DNA from: JBBQRS01 sp038214535 | GTDB taxonomy: Bacteria > Chloroflexota > Anaerolineae > CG2-30-64-16 | Reading direction: 5' to 3' | Assembly (NCBI GenBank): GCA_038214535.1 | Contig: JBBQRS010000136.1 | Coordinates: 1-10,994, forward strand | DNA: 10,994 nt | Shown: in pieces, positions 1-5,085 of the stretch | Layout of the letters: each line of letters opens with the position of its first letter | Numbering within the stretch: the stretch's first letter is position 1 | Made by a program: the position numbers and the translations under genes | Notes under the pieces: generated by a model | Database searches by the model: none | Told to the model about the DNA's origin: nothing | What the model saw: only the letters and a program-made list of their open reading frames with translations

Positions 1-105
1 TCGCGCCATATTCGGCCGCTTTTGTTTAAAACCCCTAACCCATCTTATTTTTGTTTGGTGGGGCTCTAGCCGGCTGTGTCGCGCAACACCCTCCCCACCC
101 CCCGC

Positions 106-142
106 CACTACAAAGAAAAGCGGCGCGATGTTTTCGGATAGG
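106..142. repeat. Partial copy (A) of the palindromic repeat family
   Basis: This stretch matches the right-hand part of the two fuller copies at 2155-2276 and 3592-3723. It has CACTACAAAG (cf. CACTACAAAG and CACTACGAAG), a variable spacer, then TTTTCGGATAG (cf. the terminal TATTCGGATAG and TTTTCGGATCG). The left arm is not recognisable in 1-105, so this is a half-element or decayed copy. It ends three bases short of the ribX stop codon, just as copy C abuts the antiporter stop codon. Confidence 0.6.
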
Positions 143-144
143 CA

Positions 145-1005
145 CTATGTGACACGGCGCCAGCGCAACAGGATGTATTCGGTGAGCGAGACGCCGGAAT
201 AGAGCGCCAGCGCGATGGCGACTAGAACGAACAGGGCGACGAAGAGCATCGGCGTATCCAACACGCCACGCGAGACGTTGATGAGGAAGCCCAGCCCGCG
301 ATCCGCGCCGACGAACTCGCCCACCACCGCGCCGATCACCGCCAGCGTGACGCTGACCTTGAGGCCGCCCAACAACATCGGCAGCGCCGACGGGACCTCA
401 AGCTTGGTGAAGGTCTGCCAGCGCCCGGCCTGGAGCGACCGCATCAGGCTCCGCAAGTCGGGGTCAACCGAGCGGATGCCGATGATAGTGGTGACGAGAA
501 ACGGGAAGAAGACGGTCAGCGCGCAGACCAGGACTTTGGAGAGGCCGCCGAAACCGAACCAGATCACGAGGAGAGGCGCGATGGCGACGATGGGCACGGC
601 CTGCGAGGCGACGATGTAGGGCGAGAGGATGCGTTCGAGCAGCGGCGACTTCGCCAGGAAATAGCCGATGACGGCGGCGACGCTCAGCCCCAGCGCGAGG
701 CCCAGCAGCACTTCGGTCAATGTGGTGGCCGTATGCCGCGCCAGCGTACCGTCGGCCATGAGTTGGCCGAAACGCTCCCACACCTTCGCCGGAGCCGGCA
801 GGATGAAGGTCGGGTAGTCCTGCCAGCGGACGAGCAAATCCCAGAGGACGACAAAGAGCAAGAGCGCGAGCGGAATCAGCGCGATGTCAATGCGGAAGAG
901 GCGCTTGCCGGCCCGTGCGGGCAGTTGCCACAGGTCGCTGAAATTCACGTCATGCGGCTCGCCGTCGCCGGCCGCTGCGGGAAGGAAGATAGATCTACGA
1001 GTCAT
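145..1005 (-). CDS. ribX: Riboflavin-type ABC transporter permease (RibX-like)
   Basis: Inner-membrane permease of a SsuC/TauC/ThiX-like ABC importer, 286 aa. A charged N-terminal stretch of about 40 residues is followed by about six hydrophobic segments, starting with IALIPLALLLFVVLWDLL. The ATPase-coupling EAA-type loop is near residues 204-240, with LEVPSALPMLLGGLKVSV and then GEFVGADRGLG. The family alone also fits sulfonate, nitrate or thiamine-precursor uptake. The riboflavin assignment rests on the FMN riboswitch and terminator immediately upstream (1027-1258); RibX permeases under FMN riboswitches are known from Chloroflexus. The ATG at 1005 follows AGGA with an 8-nt gap. No ATPase or binding-protein gene begins within the 144 bp downstream, so partners lie outside the window or elsewhere. 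The permease family is secure; the substrate is inferred from regulation. Confidence 0.85.
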   Translation of the reverse strand: MTRRSIFLPAAAGDGEPHDVNFSDLWQLPARAGKRLFRIDIALIPLALLLFVVLWDLLVRWQDYPTFILPAPAKVWERFGQLMADGTLARHTATTLTEVLLGLALGLSVAAVIGYFLAKSPLLERILSPYIVASQAVPIVAIAPLLVIWFGFGGLSKVLVCALTVFFPFLVTTIIGIRSVDPDLRSLMRSLQAGRWQTFTKLEVPSALPMLLGGLKVSVTLAVIGAVVGEFVGADRGLGFLINVSRGVLDTPMLFVALFVLVAIALALYSGVSLTEYILLRWRRVT

Positions 1006-1026
1006 TGCATTGGTCCTGCGCTGCTG

Positions 1027-1061
1027 AAAACAAAAAACCCCGTAGGGCTACACCCCCGGGG
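1027..1061 (-). terminator. Intrinsic terminator of the FMN riboswitch (expression platform)
   Basis: Read on the minus strand, a GC-rich hairpin (CCCC at 1061-1058 pairing with GGGG at 1041-1038, with further internal pairing possible) is followed directly by TTTTTTGTTTT at 1037-1027. It lies between the FMN aptamer and the ribX ATG, 22 nt before the start codon. This is the layout of a transcription-attenuating riboswitch: FMN binding should favour the hairpin and stop transcription before ribX. I did not work out the competing antiterminator pairing. A small stem CTTTC/GAAAG at 1095-1081 lies between aptamer and terminator. Confidence 0.8.
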
Positions 1062-1109
1062 CCATGGATGGCATGCGCAGCTTTCCCAATGAAAGACCTC
1101 GCGCGCGAT

Positions 1110-1258
1110 CCTTCTTTCATCCGGACTGTACCGTCGGCCCCGGCATTTCACCGGGTCTGCCCGGCGTCTTACGACGCCAGACTCGCGGGCTCGGCCCTGA
1201 GGCCATACCGCCGGTCGAGAATTGGGCGGGAATCCCCGCCCTCACTCTGCCCTGAAGG
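1110..1258 (-). ncRNA. FMN riboswitch (RFN element) aptamer
   Basis: Read on the minus strand, the conserved RFN blocks occur in order: CAGGGCAGAGTGAG, then GATTCCCGCCC, GACCGGCGGTA, GAGCCCGCGAG, a variable stem, CCGGTGAAATGCCGG, GGCCGACGGTACAGTCCGGA and TGAAAGAAGG. The closing stem P1 is CCTTC (1258-1254) with GAAGG (1114-1110). All five peripheral stem-loops can be drawn. The variable arm between GCGAG and CCGGTGAA is formed by TCTGGCGTC/GACGCCGGGCAGA. The element binds flavin mononucleotide and here sits between a promoter and a terminator in front of the permease gene, so it should repress uptake when FMN is plentiful. Confidence 0.95.
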
Positions 1259-1276
1259 TGCGAACTGTTCATGTGC

Positions 1277-1304
1277 AGTATAGCACAGCAGGGGTGGGTG
1301 TCAA
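1277..1304 (-). promoter_or_regulatory. Sigma70-type promoter for the riboswitch-ribX transcript
   Basis: On the minus strand the sequence is TTGACA (1304-1299), a 16-nt spacer, then TATACT (1282-1277). The -35 is a perfect consensus and the -10 matches in five of six positions. Transcription would start near 1270, placing the start about 12 nt upstream of the FMN aptamer P1 stem. Confidence 0.8.
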
Positions 1305-1333
1305 GGAGGAGACAAGGATGGAGAGACAGACGG

Positions 1334-1406
1334 CCCTCACCCGGCCTCTCCCAGAGAGAGAGGAGGCGCGACTCCCTCGCCCGTTGAGAGAGGGTTGGGG
1401 TGAGGG
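1334..1406. repeat. Imperfect palindromic intergenic repeat (CCCTCACCC...GGGTGAGGG)
   Basis: The outer arms are CCCTCACCC (1334-1342) and GGGTGAGGG (1398-1406). Inside are further self-complementary runs: CCTCTC...GAGAGG around 1345-1363, and CCCTC...GAGGG around 1374-1393. The whole 73 bp can fold into a branched hairpin. Palindromes of this CTCACCC/GGGTGAG type are common as dispersed intergenic repeats in many bacteria. It lies between the small membrane protein gene (ending 1418) and the ribX promoter. No T-tract follows on the minus strand, so I do not call it an intrinsic terminator. Confidence 0.6.
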
Positions 1407-1417
1407 AATGAATCGTG

Positions 1418-1609
1418 CTACTTCGCGGGGGGTTTGCGACGCTCGGCGGCGTAGGTGAGGAAGGCGACGGCGAAGACGACCGCGAGGATCACCAGGAGCG
1501 CGCCGATGGCATAACCGGGGCCGCGCCACGATGTGGTGATGACCCAGGCCGGCATGGTGATGAGCAGGATAATGAGGATGCCGCAGCCGGTCTCCCTAAT
1601 CTTCGTCAT
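1418..1609 (-). CDS. Small two-helix membrane protein of unknown function
   Basis: A 63-aa protein starting MTKIRETG. Two hydrophobic segments are visible, about residues 9-27 (GILIILLITMPAWVITTSW) and 31-54 (YAIGALLVILAVVFAVAFLTYAA), followed by a basic tail ERRKPPAK. The frame stays open further upstream to 1666, but the added residues look like noise and would overlap the preceding gene by 71 bp. The ATG at 1609 overlaps the preceding gene's stop codon region by 14 bp, with GGAAG 6 nt upstream, which fits translational coupling. It probably works with, or is co-regulated with, the 137-aa protein before it. I do not recognise the family. Confidence 0.6.
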   Translation of the reverse strand: MTKIRETGCGILIILLITMPAWVITTSWRGPGYAIGALLVILAVVFAVAFLTYAAERRKPPAK

Positions 1610-2009
1610 AACCGGCTTCCGGCGCGGCGGGCATCTCCACGCGAACGACCTCGCCGTGCAGGTCAATGACGACCCGGAAGCCCATCATCCCTAACATTTG
1701 GCGCGCCTCCGCCGGCAAATACTGTTCCATGATTTGATCCACATCAATGTTACGCAGCGTGGCGTCCACCATGCCCTTGGTGAACAGGTCATCCTGACCC
1801 ATCATCTGGAGCATGGCTTCGGACGCCTCGTCCTCGTGGTCTTTGAGCTGACCCACGAAGATGGAGAGGACGTGCCGGTCTACATCGCGCGCGTCCACGT
1901 GGCGGCGAAACCCCTCGTCGTTGACGATGTAGAAGGACTCACCGCCGACGTTGGAGACTTCAACTACTGCGCCGTCTTCCGTCACAACCAAACCTTCGAA
2001 GAAAGCCAT
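1596..2009 (-). CDS. Conserved-looking hypothetical protein, 137 aa
   Basis: A soluble, acidic protein without signal peptide or membrane segment. The N-terminal part (about 1-50) looks beta-rich, with alternating hydrophobics (FFEGLVVTEDGAVVEVSNVG, then SFYIVNDEGFRRHVDA). The middle (about 50-105) looks helical (QLKDHEDEASEAMLQMMGQ). The C-terminal part (about 110-128) returns to strands (FRVVIDLHGEVVRVEMP). A GTG four codons upstream (2021) is in frame, but the ATG at 2009 is preferred because AGGTGAGG lies 6 nt before it. The small membrane protein gene overlaps its 3' end, so the two are probably one transcript. Domain layout and composition look like a real protein, but I cannot assign a function. 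Confidence 0.7.
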   Translation of the reverse strand: MAFFEGLVVTEDGAVVEVSNVGGESFYIVNDEGFRRHVDARDVDRHVLSIFVGQLKDHEDEASEAMLQMMGQDDLFTKGMVDATLRNIDVDQIMEQYLPAEARQMLGMMGFRVVIDLHGEVVRVEMPAAPEAGYDED

Positions 2010-2040
2010 GTTACACCTCACCTGGAATCGCCCACGAGGG

Positions 2041-2140
2041 GCTATGCTACCGCGAACAATCTCCCGTTTGCGAGGCGAGACCCTTCGCTAGAACCTAACC
2101 GCGACGTACTTTGCGGGGTTAACCCGCTCAGGGTGACATC
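2041..2140. repeat. Split dispersed-repeat remnant (CACCCTGAGCG / AGCGAAGGGTCTC)
   Basis: On the minus strand, ATGTCACCCTGAGCG (2139-2125) and AGCGAAGGGTCTCG (2089-2076) match the two halves of an intergenic repeat that I recall as common in bacterial genomes, where the halves are normally joined (CCTGAGCGAAGCGAAGGGTCT). Here about 35 bp separates them. That insert includes a near-palindrome GCGGGTTAACCCCGC. Downstream, GGGAGATTGTTCGCGGTAGC may be the rest of the same element. The match is from memory of the pattern, not from a search. Together with palindrome copy B it fills most of the gap between 2010 and 2301; I see no gene there and no convincing promoter for the gene starting at 2009. 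Confidence 0.4.
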
Positions 2141-2154
2141 ACAAAAACTACGTG

Positions 2155-2276
2155 TCTATCCGAAAACTGTGCGCCGCCCCTTTGTAGTGAAGGCTTTAGC
2201 CGTTTTTGTGCTCCCCAACGGCTAAAGCCGTCACTACAAAGGGAAAGATACGATGATTTGGGAGTATTCGGATAGA
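2155..2276. repeat. Palindromic repeat copy B, with terminal inverted repeats
   Basis: The core is a 27-bp inverted repeat (2178-2204 and 2217-2243, 26 of 27 paired) around a 12-nt loop (2205-2216). Each arm contains TAGTGA and GGCTTTAGCCG. The core is flanked by outer terminal inverted repeats: TCTATCCGAA at 2155-2164 and TTCGGATAGA at 2267-2276. The element is about 122 bp, carries no open reading frame and lies between the phosphoesterase 3' end and the upstream side of the gene starting at 2009. Size, terminal repeats and lack of coding capacity resemble a MITE or a long REP/BIME unit. No T-tract follows the stem on either strand. Confidence 0.85.
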
Positions 2277-2301
2277 TTCTAACCTCACCGACTACATAGG
2301 G

Positions 2302-3189
2302 CTACAAAACATAGGGAAAGGCCCAGCGACCGGGGCCATGCGCGGCGTCGTAGAGGCTTTGCGCCTCGACCATATCTATGTGCGCGCCGTTCTCATGCTC
2401 GCGCAGCCAATAACCGAAATCGGAGACCCAGGGCAGGCCACTCAGCACCGACCGGAGCACCATCTCACCCATCGGGCCGGCCGCGGTCGCCAGGCCGGAA
2501 TGCGCGTACGCATCGGCAACCCGGTCGCGGTCATAGTCGAGCCGGCGAATTTCGGCTCGCCAGCCGCTTTGCGCGCCTTCCAGCCACAGGTAGCCAGTCC
2601 GCGGATCGTCATCGTAAGGGATGCCCACCGAACCGGTGTTGAGCACCAGGCGACCTTCGGTGTCGGGCGCGGCGGTCGAGCCGAGAGTTCGCGCCATCGG
2701 GAAATGGGTGTGCCCAGCGGCGACGACGCGCTCGCTGACGCTCGCGAGTTGCTCTTCGACCCACGCTTCGGGCGAATCGGGGCGGAGACCCACGAAGAAG
2801 TTGCCGGGCGCGCCGTGGACCAGCCGGATGGGTGGTGCATCGGGGAAGCAGAGGCCAAGCTCCAGCGGTAGGCCGTTTAGCAAGTCGAGATGTGCCGGGG
2901 TCAGGTGTTCGCGTGTCCACCAGAGCGGGCCGTAACGCGGTTTGTCGGCGTAACGCGGCTCCATGCGCGACGTGCCCAGTTGCAGCACGGCGTCGTCGTG
3001 GTTGCCGAGCAACGTGGGCCAGCCCAGCGCGGTCAACAGGTCGAGCACTTCGCCGGGCCACGGGCAGCCGTTGACGATATCGCCCAACACGTAAACCGCA
3101 TCGGGGCGGCGCGCCCGAATATCGGCGACCACCACCTCGAGGGCAGGCAAGTTCGCATGAACGTCAGAGAGCAGCGCGAGCGTCGTCAT
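2302..3189 (-). CDS. Metallophosphoesterase, YfcE/MJ0936-like phosphodiesterase family
   Basis: A 295-aa calcineurin-like phosphoesterase, predicted cytoplasmic. The dimetal-site motifs are all present in order: D9-x-H11 (LLSDVHANLPALE), G36-D37 (VLGDIVNG), G62-N63-H64-D65, H125 (LVHGAPG) and G159-H160-T161-H162. This is the class of small phosphodiesterases that includes YfcE and MJ0936; the natural substrate is not predictable from motifs. It is longer than minimal members (about 165 aa) owing to a C-terminal extension from about residue 205. The frame is open to 3501 but that part only shadows the PII-like gene. The ATG at 3189 places DxH at the normal distance from the N-terminus and lies 7 nt after the PII-like stop codon, so the two are almost certainly co-transcribed. 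No strong Shine-Dalgarno is seen, which fits coupled translation. Confidence 0.9.
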   Translation of the reverse strand: MTTLALLSDVHANLPALEVVVADIRARRPDAVYVLGDIVNGCPWPGEVLDLLTALGWPTLLGNHDDAVLQLGTSRMEPRYADKPRYGPLWWTREHLTPAHLDLLNGLPLELGLCFPDAPPIRLVHGAPGNFFVGLRPDSPEAWVEEQLASVSERVVAAGHTHFPMARTLGSTAAPDTEGRLVLNTGSVGIPYDDDPRTGYLWLEGAQSGWRAEIRRLDYDRDRVADAYAHSGLATAAGPMGEMVLRSVLSGLPWVSDFGYWLREHENGAHIDMVEAQSLYDAAHGPGRWAFPYVL

Positions 3190-3196
3190 GGCAACG

Positions 3197-3559
3197 TCAA
3201 CAGGGAAGGCTATCCTCGCGAATGCCGCGCGCGGCGGTGATGGGCAGCGCCAGGATAATCCCATTGTTGGGCTGCGACATGTCGCCGACCACGGCTTCGG
3301 TCGCGTCGAAGAACGCCTGGATATCCACATTGTCGCCCACCACCGTGAAGAGCGTGCGGTGGTGGATTTCCTGGTGCGCCAGCAGCGAGTGCAGCGACGG
3401 GAAGATCGGCAGATCATCGCGCACGCCCTGCCCCAGCAGGTGCCGCGCTCCGGACGACTCCAGGATTGTGACGCCACAGCTCCCGGCGCTGTACCAGGCA
3501 TCTACTACGTCTTCGAGCAGTCTGAGATCCAACAAGACCATCATAATCATGGAAGACAT
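3197..3559 (-). CDS. PII-like (GlnB-superfamily) signalling protein
   Basis: A 120-aa protein of the size and layout of PII-like trimeric sensors: strand MIMMVLLDLRLLEDVVDAW (4-22), turn and strand GVTILESSGARHL (29-41), a T-loop-like segment about 42-66, strand HRTLFTVVG (67-75), helix DIQAFFDATEAVVGD (79-93) and final strand NNGIILALPITAARGI (98-113). The canonical GlnB T-loop uridylylation tyrosine is absent, so it is not a classical nitrogen PII. PII-like proteins typically bind nucleotides and control membrane transporters. The ATG at 3559 has GGAG 6 nt upstream; in-frame ATGs at codons 4, 6 and 7 have no comparable site. It lies between an antiporter gene and a phosphodiesterase gene on the same strand. 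Superfamily placement rests on reading the fold pattern, not on a search. Confidence 0.75.
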   Translation of the reverse strand: MSSMIMMVLLDLRLLEDVVDAWYSAGSCGVTILESSGARHLLGQGVRDDLPIFPSLHSLLAHQEIHHRTLFTVVGDNVDIQAFFDATEAVVGDMSQPNNGIILALPITAARGIREDSLPC

Positions 3560-3591
3560 GTGATTCTCCGTATTGCGCAGGGCGGCTGAAC

Positions 3592-3723
3592 TTAGATCTA
3601 TCCGAATCTTCCCACATCATCAGCCTTTCCCTTCGTAGTGACGGCTTCAGCCGTTGGGGGGCGCTACAACGGCTGAAGCCGTCACTACGAAGGGGAGCGC
3701 TGCGTAGTTTTCGGATCGGATTC
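3592..3723. repeat. Palindromic repeat copy C
   Basis: The core is a perfect 27-bp inverted repeat (3629-3655 and 3668-3694) around a 12-nt loop (3656-3667), the same geometry as copy B. The flanks carry ATCTATCCGAA on the left (3596-3606) and TTTTCGGATCGGATTCT on the right (3708-3724), matching the terminal inverted repeats of copy B. Relative to copy B the arms differ by two paired changes (T-A to C-G), so the stem is preserved. The right end touches the antiporter stop codon (3724-3726). On the minus strand it separates the antiporter from the PII-like gene. It could form an mRNA hairpin but lacks the T-tract of an intrinsic terminator. Confidence 0.88.
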
Positions 3724-4944
3724 TTAGCGCCCGCCCCGTGCGACGCTGGAGGCGAGCGTCGGCTTCGCCCCCGCAAAAGCGCGCCGCAACAGCGGCGGCG
3801 TAATTAAGGTTGTAACCAGCACCATGATGACCGCGACGGTCACCAGTTCCTGGGAGATGACGTCGGCCATGGCAAACAGCGACGCCACGATCAGGCCAAC
3901 CTCGCCGCGCGAGATCATGCCGGTTCCCAACCGCACCGATTCACCCGTAGTGAAACCACCCAGGCGTGCGCCCAGTCCGCTGCCGATGACTTTGGAAATT
4001 GCAGCGACGACGATGAGCGCCACGGTGAACAGGATCAAGCCGCCCGTCAGTTGGCGCACGTCGGCGGCGAGGCCGATGCTGGTGAAGAAGATCGGCACGA
4101 AGAAGGCGTAAGTCAGGGCGCTCATGCCGTCGAGCACGCGCAGATGCACCTCGGAGCGCCCGGCGAAGACGCCCGCCAGGAACGCCCCAGTGATGAGCGC
4201 CACATGCCCCAGCACTTCGGCGGACCAGGCAAACAGGAGGGCCAGCACAATCGCCGCCGCCAGCGCGCCCTGGCTGATCGGTAGCTTATCTATCCGGTCG
4301 AGCAGCCAGGGCACGAAGAGCCAGCCCAACACACCGGCGACCACCATGTAGAGCGCAATCCGCAGGATGAGTACGCCGATTTCTCCGGCCCCGCCCTCGC
4401 CCCCAAGCAACGCCAGCGCCACGGAAACCAACAGGATCACGAGCACGTCATCCACGACGGCGGCCCCCAGCAACGCGATGCCCTCACGGCTGCGGATGAC
4501 GCCCAACTCAAACAACGTTTGCGCGGAGATGCTCACGCTGGTGGCGGTCAGGATCATGCCAATCGCCAGCGCCTCGGCCCCGGCATAGCCGAAGGGCAAG
4601 CCGACGGCGATGCCCATCAGGAGGGGGACGATCACACCGAAGACGCCGGCCAGTACCACGACCTTGCCGGAGCGCCGCAATTCGATCAGGTCTACCTCCA
4701 TACCGGCCATGAACATGAGGAAGATGACGCCGATTTCGGCAATCTGCTTGATCGTTTCAGCGAGATGCGCGTCGCTCAATGCGGGGAACGCCATGATGTT
4801 GATCAGCGACGGCCCCAGCAACAAGCCCACCAGGATCTCGCCCAACACTGCGGGCTGACCGAGGCGCGTGCTCAGCAACCCGGCCAGTTTCGCGGCCGCG
4901 ATGAGGATGCTGAGGACTAATAAGAGCTGAAGAAGCGGCGACAT
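3724..4944 (-). CDS. Cation:proton antiporter, CPA2 family (Kef/NapA-like membrane domain)
   Basis: A 406-aa polytopic inner-membrane protein with about 12-13 hydrophobic segments covering nearly its whole length (Na_H_Exchanger domain). Diagnostic features are an early LGQPAVLGEILVGLLLGPSL (28-47), FLMFMAGMEVDL (75-86), the unwound-helix stretch TATSVSISAQTLFELGVI (133-150), the paired acidic residues D165-D166 in AAVVDDVLVI, and GMISRGEVGLIVAS (342-355) with R346 and E348. A DD pair is typical of electrogenic CPA2 exchangers such as NapA. There is no C-terminal TrkA-N/RCK domain as in KefB/KefC, so any regulation must come from another protein; the PII-like gene downstream is the obvious candidate. 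A GTG one codon earlier (4947) is possible, but the ATG at 4944 sits 5 nt after GGGAG. Whether Na+ or K+ is exchanged cannot be read from the sequence. Confidence 0.92.
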   Translation of the reverse strand: MSPLLQLLLVLSILIAAAKLAGLLSTRLGQPAVLGEILVGLLLGPSLINIMAFPALSDAHLAETIKQIAEIGVIFLMFMAGMEVDLIELRRSGKVVVLAGVFGVIVPLLMGIAVGLPFGYAGAEALAIGMILTATSVSISAQTLFELGVIRSREGIALLGAAVVDDVLVILLVSVALALLGGEGGAGEIGVLILRIALYMVVAGVLGWLFVPWLLDRIDKLPISQGALAAAIVLALLFAWSAEVLGHVALITGAFLAGVFAGRSEVHLRVLDGMSALTYAFFVPIFFTSIGLAADVRQLTGGLILFTVALIVVAAISKVIGSGLGARLGGFTTGESVRLGTGMISRGEVGLIVASLFAMADVISQELVTVAVIMVLVTTLITPPLLRRAFAGAKPTLASSVARGGR

Positions 4945-4993
4945 CACGTCTCCCGAGAGTGTCTATGGGTGTCTGGTGTTCGGCTGAGACCGC

Positions 4994-5022
4994 ATTATAG
5001 GCGCATTGCGGGTCGGGGGCAA
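4994..5022 (-). promoter_or_regulatory. Sigma70-type promoter for the antiporter gene
   Basis: On the minus strand the sequence is TTGCCC (5022-5017), a 17-nt spacer, then TATAAT (4999-4994). The -10 is a perfect consensus and the -35 matches in four of six positions. Transcription would start near 4987, giving a leader of about 43 nt before the ATG at 4944. The -35 hexamer lies inside the T-tract of the preceding terminator. Confidence 0.65.
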
Positions 5023-5065
5023 AAGAAAAGCGGGCCTGCCCTGCTGTGCAGCAGGGCAGGCCCGC
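5016..5065 (-). terminator. Strong intrinsic terminator after the M50 protease gene
   Basis: A perfect 17-bp inverted repeat (5030-5046 with 5049-5065, GC-rich, loop opening around TGTGCA) begins 20 nt after the protease stop codon. On the minus strand it is followed by CTTTTCTTTTGCCCC (5030-5016). Hairpin plus T-rich tail is the classic Rho-independent form and is directional for minus-strand transcription. It should isolate the protease transcript from the antiporter unit. Confidence 0.88.
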
Positions 5066-5085
5066 CGGAACGTGCGCTTTCCGGC

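Noticed and set aside
1..105. Possible downstream ribY or ATPase gene on the minus strand
   Set aside because: No start codon with a ribosome site or coding-like frame can be supported in this short AT-rich and C-rich stretch; the window ends too soon to judge.
1027..1258. TPP riboswitch, considered because the permease resembles thiamine-precursor transporters
   Set aside because: The conserved blocks are those of the FMN/RFN element (GACCGGCGGTA, GCCGACGGT, AGTCCGGATG); the TPP core CTGAGA is not arranged as required.
3190..3501. N-terminal extension of the phosphoesterase frame
   Set aside because: The extension is an out-of-frame reading of the PII-like gene; the DxH motif belongs near the N-terminus, so the start at 3189 is right.
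3629..3694. Copy C hairpin as an intrinsic terminator for the antiporter
   Set aside because: The stem is strong but no T-rich run follows it on the minus strand, and the same structure occurs elsewhere as a repeat.
2155..3723. Palindromic copies as a CRISPR array
   Set aside because: The copies are more than 1.3 kb apart with genes between them, and there are no regularly spaced repeats or spacers.
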